From positions 80,139-92,647 of the forward strand of contig NW_003150782.1 of NCBI RefSeq assembly GCF_000003605.2: DNA of 12,509 nucleotides, given 5' to 3'. Below the pieces are notes generated by a model. That model worked only from the letters and a program-made list of their open reading frames with translations. It was not told where the DNA came from and searched no databases. The stretch is from Saccoglossus kowalevskii (Eukaryota > Hemichordata > Enteropneusta > Harrimaniidae). Both the position numbers and the translations under genes were made by a program. Shown here piece by piece: positions 9,605 through 12,509 of this stretch; positions within the stretch are counted from its first letter, which is position 1, and each line of letters opens with the position of its first letter.

Positions 9605-10580
9605 ATGGCTCTATCTGCAGTCGATGCAAAAATATTTAAATCAATTCATGCCCAGACATTACAAGATTGTAATGCCATACAAAATGATATAAGGTAGTAG
9701 CTGCTGTGGTTTAGAATGATTAAGCAGGGGATGCAATTTGATGCAAAGAAGTGTAAAATACTATCAATTTGTAAAAATGAAATTATAATATGAATAACAG
9801 AATTACCGATAGATAAATTGGGTGTATCAAGCAATCATTCCTAGAATGACCACATTAGAACTAAAATTAAGTAAGTGGAATTCACACTCTGGTTCATTCA
9901 TAGAACTTTTGAAAATAGCAAAACAATGTCACCTAAAATGTTATTATACATTTCACTTGTAAGATCAGATCTTGAATACGGAAGTCTTATTTGGTTCTTC
10001 AGTTCCAACAGGAATCTCTACTTGTATGAGGCTGTACAAAAACATGCATATATATATATACTGACTATAATGAGAAATTGTCAGTTACTGTCTCTGTCAC
10101 TACGGAGTGAAATGATTGACATACTGCCTTTTTATAAGTTCAATAATTTGTTCGATCTTGACTTGTCAGATCATTACACGTTTTGTAGCAATAGAACCTA
10201 AGGTTCTGTTATGAGGTCTTAAAACAATTAAAGTAAATTACACTAAGATAACCCGTACAGAGGCTAGTAGACAAGTTATATAATTAGTGTGAGACAAATT
10301 CTAAAATTATAGTAGACCTGTTTGTATCTGTATAGATTCATTCTGTATTTAAGAAGAGAATCATTATTTGGGAAATAATTTCTTGAATCTTTTAATACAA
10401 ATTCAAATCGTACTTGGCATAACATTAGTTCATGTTCGAGATGTTGTTGAGATTTATTAATGTTCAATTTTTTTTTGTTATATTTAATTTCATCAAAAGA
10501 GCTGCCTTGTATACATGTAGGTGTTTCACCTGATGCATATATACATTATTATAATGTTTGGTGAAGCTTAATGAATAAAT
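9605..10580 (+). pseudogene. CR1/L2-like LINE reverse transcriptase remnant
   Basis: A single reading frame (with a short out-of-frame section near 10250-10380) retains the 3' half of a non-LTR retrotransposon RT. The order is palm motif, DCNAIQNDI, AKKCKILSI (about 9740), LWFIHRTFE (9884), MLLYISLVRSDLEYGSLIW (about 9938), EAVQKHA, EMIDILPFYKFNNLFDLDLS (about 10110), and a terminal Cys-rich tail with TWHN and SRCC just before TGA 10448-10450. The tail pattern fits CR1/L2 clades. The catalytic palm motif normally reading YADD or FADD is SAVD at 9614-9625, so the first catalytic Asp is lost. In-frame stops occur at 9695, 9698, 9791, 9842, 9872 and 10199. Endonuclease and most finger motifs are missing, so the copy is 5' truncated or internally deleted and dead. 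A 3' UTR follows, with AATAAAT at 10574-10580 as the probable end. Confidence 0.85.
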
Positions 10581-10895
10581 ATGAGAATACTAGAAAGTAT
10601 TCATGAAGGCAGTATGATAATTGTATTGAGCGATGAATAACAGAGGTTGATGCAATCTTTTACTGCCCGAGTGCATACCATTCTCATGGTGACCTTAATT
10701 ATTATATATCCTTTCCTGCTTGCGGTCAGATTTGAGCAAAAGATATAAAATGCATTCTATGAGATTCATGCCTATGTGGCCATTTACATGATTTATCAAT
10801 GTGATTCTATTTCCGTTTTGCACTACACTGTCGTTACTTCAATGAAAACGAAGTCTGCAAATTGAAGTTAGTACAACAGCTGTTAAAGCTATCTA
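10581..10895. other. Non-coding stretch
   Basis: No gene or recognisable repeat was found between the LINE end and the second inverted-repeat element. Confidence 0.45.
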
Positions 10896-11008
10896 TATAC
10901 TGTGGAAATATAGGTAAAAAAGTATATTCACTAGATTTTATTTTCATGAATCATTCTTTCAGCGAAAATAGCGAAAATAAATTCCAAGCGAAAGTATTCT
11001 ACAGTATA
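10896..11008. mobile_element. MITE-like element, copy 2, inverted
   Basis: Both ends read TATACTGT inward (10896-10903; complement of 11001-11008), followed by imperfect GGAAATA / AGAATACT. Read on the minus strand it reproduces the copy at 4221-4367: the GAATACTTTCGCTT start, the GCTATTTTCGCTGAA block, the GAATGATTCATGAAAATAAA core, and then a divergent, shorter right half of 113 bp total. No coding capacity. It supports a dispersed non-autonomous family in this genome. Confidence 0.65.
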
Positions 11009-11410
11009 TGCATACTTTACAGTGCATGTTAACTTGACTGATTACAATCAATAAAACACACAATATCCATATTTAAGTTGACTCAAAAATATTATTAATA
11101 AGAACAAATTTCAGAATGAAATGATGACAAATAAAACTGACTATTAAAAAGGTAAAAATCAATTTTATGCTCAGAAAATACTTTCTGGGTACGACATCTG
11201 AAAAACACCCGAAAACATATTCCCTCACAACTACATGTATCCCACCCCTCCAATAAAATGGTTCAACCCTAACCATAAAGGTTACCATGTTCTAACACCT
11301 GTGCGATACAGGTGGGCGTGATCAGGAAATAAAATTATTCACCGGGTGTGGATTACGAAAGCTAGTTCTGTAAAACGATATTTGTATTGAACAATTAATG
11401 AGTCATAGCA
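11009..11410. other. Non-coding stretch with a short E-box hairpin
   Basis: No gene was found. CACCTGT (11296-11302) and ACAGGTG (11308-11314) form a perfect 7-bp stem around a 5-base loop and are also two opposed E-box/Snail-type words. The minus-strand frame at 11073-11288 has no family features. Confidence 0.4.
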
Positions 11411-11548
11411 ACAGTGGTAACAAAGTAATATTACACTATCCTGTCAACTCCCACGCACAGTGGTAACAAAGTAATATTACACTATCCTGTCAACTCCCAC
11501 GCACAGTGGTAACAAAGTAATATTACACTATCCTGTCAACTCCCACAC
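11411..11548 (+). repeat. 46-bp minisatellite, three copies, each with TAATATTAC
   Basis: Three head-to-tail 46-bp units (11411, 11457, 11503) are identical except one base near the end of the third. Each has the perfect 10-base palindrome GTAATATTAC, which contains the nonanucleotide TAATATTAC. Unit edges carry GTGG and CCCAC, which can pair weakly. The near-identity means very recent duplication. There are no spacers, so this is not a CRISPR array. Confidence 0.95.
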
Positions 11549-12098
11549 ACAAAATAACATTTTTACTACATATTGCATATATATAAATATTGCAACAAGA
11601 CATATGCTGGATCATTGACATCATCGCTATCGTTTATTTCATGTAACCGAGAGCATAATGTACCGGTACTTTGCTACTGGTGTACAAAGATACTACCACA
11701 GATATCACCCACAGTAGCAAATTATCTTACAACTTTTTCATGGAGACAAAAAAAAAAGATACATGTATTTTCATCTTAATGCTGTAACATACATCTGCTC
11801 CACGATTACTCCATGATTACGTCAAATACGGTTGCTTTCTTTTTCTGCTAAAATTTTGGTGGAAAGTCTTTTAAATCATTTCTTAAACCTTACTGAATTG
11901 AATGTAATTTCAGAACAAAAATATGTCAGGATTTAGATCAAAACTAATAGATGTAATTTTAGCCCAATACATTAAAGATTACTTTCTAAATATTGGTTAT
12001 CCTTGGTTATCATGCATATTATTTCTCATTATCACTAAGTTTGTTGAAAAGTAGAATAAAACTTTGAAATAAATACAAAAAATGTGAACAAATAATGA
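11549..12098. other. Non-coding stretch
   Basis: No gene was found. There are short AT dinucleotide runs near 11578 and a poly-A near 11749-11758. A 68-codon plus-strand frame (11573-11779) has no family resemblance. Confidence 0.45.
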
Positions 12099-12112
12099 CC
12101 ACTAGAGGGCGT
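12099..12112 (+). promoter_or_regulatory. CTCF-like binding motif
   Basis: CCACTAGAGGGCGT fits the bilaterian CTCF core CCASYAGRKGGCRS at 13 of 14 positions. CTCF and its DNA motif are conserved across most bilaterians. A weaker relative, CCTAGAGAGCGTC, sits at 12138-12150. Single motif matches are only suggestive of occupancy. Confidence 0.4.
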
Positions 12113-12373
12113 TGTTCACAACAAAACAAGTTTAAAACCTAGAGAGCGTCAATTACATGTGCACTATATGCGTCCAGTTTTGATCAAATCATCTGAACTA
12201 AAACAATTCTTACATGCAGAAAGGTCTGTCAGAGACAGCTGAATAAAAGTGTCTGTCTGAATGGTTTTGAGTCTCCAAGTTGCTACATTATTCTATGCTA
12301 CATGTACATACAGTATACTTACATATCACAGTATTTTAATATTTCTTATATTATTAATAATTGTCTGTGGTAT
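12113..12373. other. Short spacer before terminal array
   Basis: AT-rich, with TACATGTA-type words and no gene. Confidence 0.4.
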
Positions 12374-12509
12374 CTATTCTATTCTATTCTATTCTATTCT
12401 ATTCTATTCTATTCTATTCTATTCTATTCTATTCTATTCTATTCTATTCTATTCTATTCTATTCTATTCTATTCTATTCTATTCTATTCTATTCTATTCT
12501 ATTCTATTC
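12374..12509 (+). repeat. (CTATT)27 pentanucleotide array, continues past window
   Basis: At least 27 perfect CTATT units (136 bp) run to the last base, so true length is unknown. Orientation matches the 9356 array and is opposite to the 6779 array. Confidence 0.97.

Noticed and set aside
9875-9877. Start codon for the 9875-10201 LINE frame
   Set aside because: It is a GTG following an in-frame stop inside a decayed reverse transcriptase; homology continues upstream to 9605, so it is not a gene start.
11411-11548. CRISPR-like array
   Set aside because: The units are contiguous with no unique spacers and the context is eukaryotic; it is a minisatellite.
1-12509. Intact tRNA, rRNA or bacterial-type operon signals
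   Set aside because: No cloverleaf with both boxes, no rRNA-like sequence and no gene clustering or ribosome-binding pattern was seen on either strand.

Overview
The window looks like AT-rich, gene-poor DNA from an animal, most likely a marine invertebrate (a lophotrochozoan or an invertebrate deuterostome). The evidence is a split protein-coding exon with consensus animal splice sites and vertebrate-like insulin receptor substrate (IRS) sequence. Other evidence is a decayed LINE, small inverted-repeat elements, microsatellites and many TACATGTA-type words. There is no bacterial gene organisation. The species cannot be fixed from sequence alone.

The one confident gene fragment is a minus-strand exon (6121-6430) encoding most of the pleckstrin-homology domain of IRS, the adaptor that couples insulin and IGF receptors to PI3K and Ras signalling. 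It is flanked by a clear acceptor and donor. The exon before it (domain start) should lie at higher coordinates and the PTB exon at lower coordinates. I found neither, so most of the window is probably intronic to IRS. A second candidate minus-strand exon (1323-1596) is CpG-rich, opens with an ATG about 30 bases below a TATA box and ends at a plausible donor. Its product is not recognised.

Layout from left to right: a probable LINE 3' tail with (TTA)8 (1-100); the candidate exon and promoter (1323-1633); long non-coding DNA; a small inverted-repeat element (4221-4367); a GC-richer patch with a tRNA-like A box (about 4380-4740); the IRS exon; a perfect (TAGAA)28 array (6779-6918); a tandem family with units of about 140 bp that closes on a hairpin (about 7190-8100); a decayed CR1/L2-like LINE (firm from 9605 to 10580, possible traces from about 8980) with a (CTATT)12 array beside or inside it; a second copy of the inverted-repeat element in the opposite orientation (10896-11008); a 46-bp triplet minisatellite carrying TAATATTAC in each unit (11411-11548); a CTCF-like motif (12099-12112); and a third pentanucleotide array running off the right end.

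No operon or gene cluster is present. The least ordinary things are the three ATTCT-type arrays in opposed orientations, the TAATATTAC minisatellite, and the composite tandem element with its hairpin terminus.
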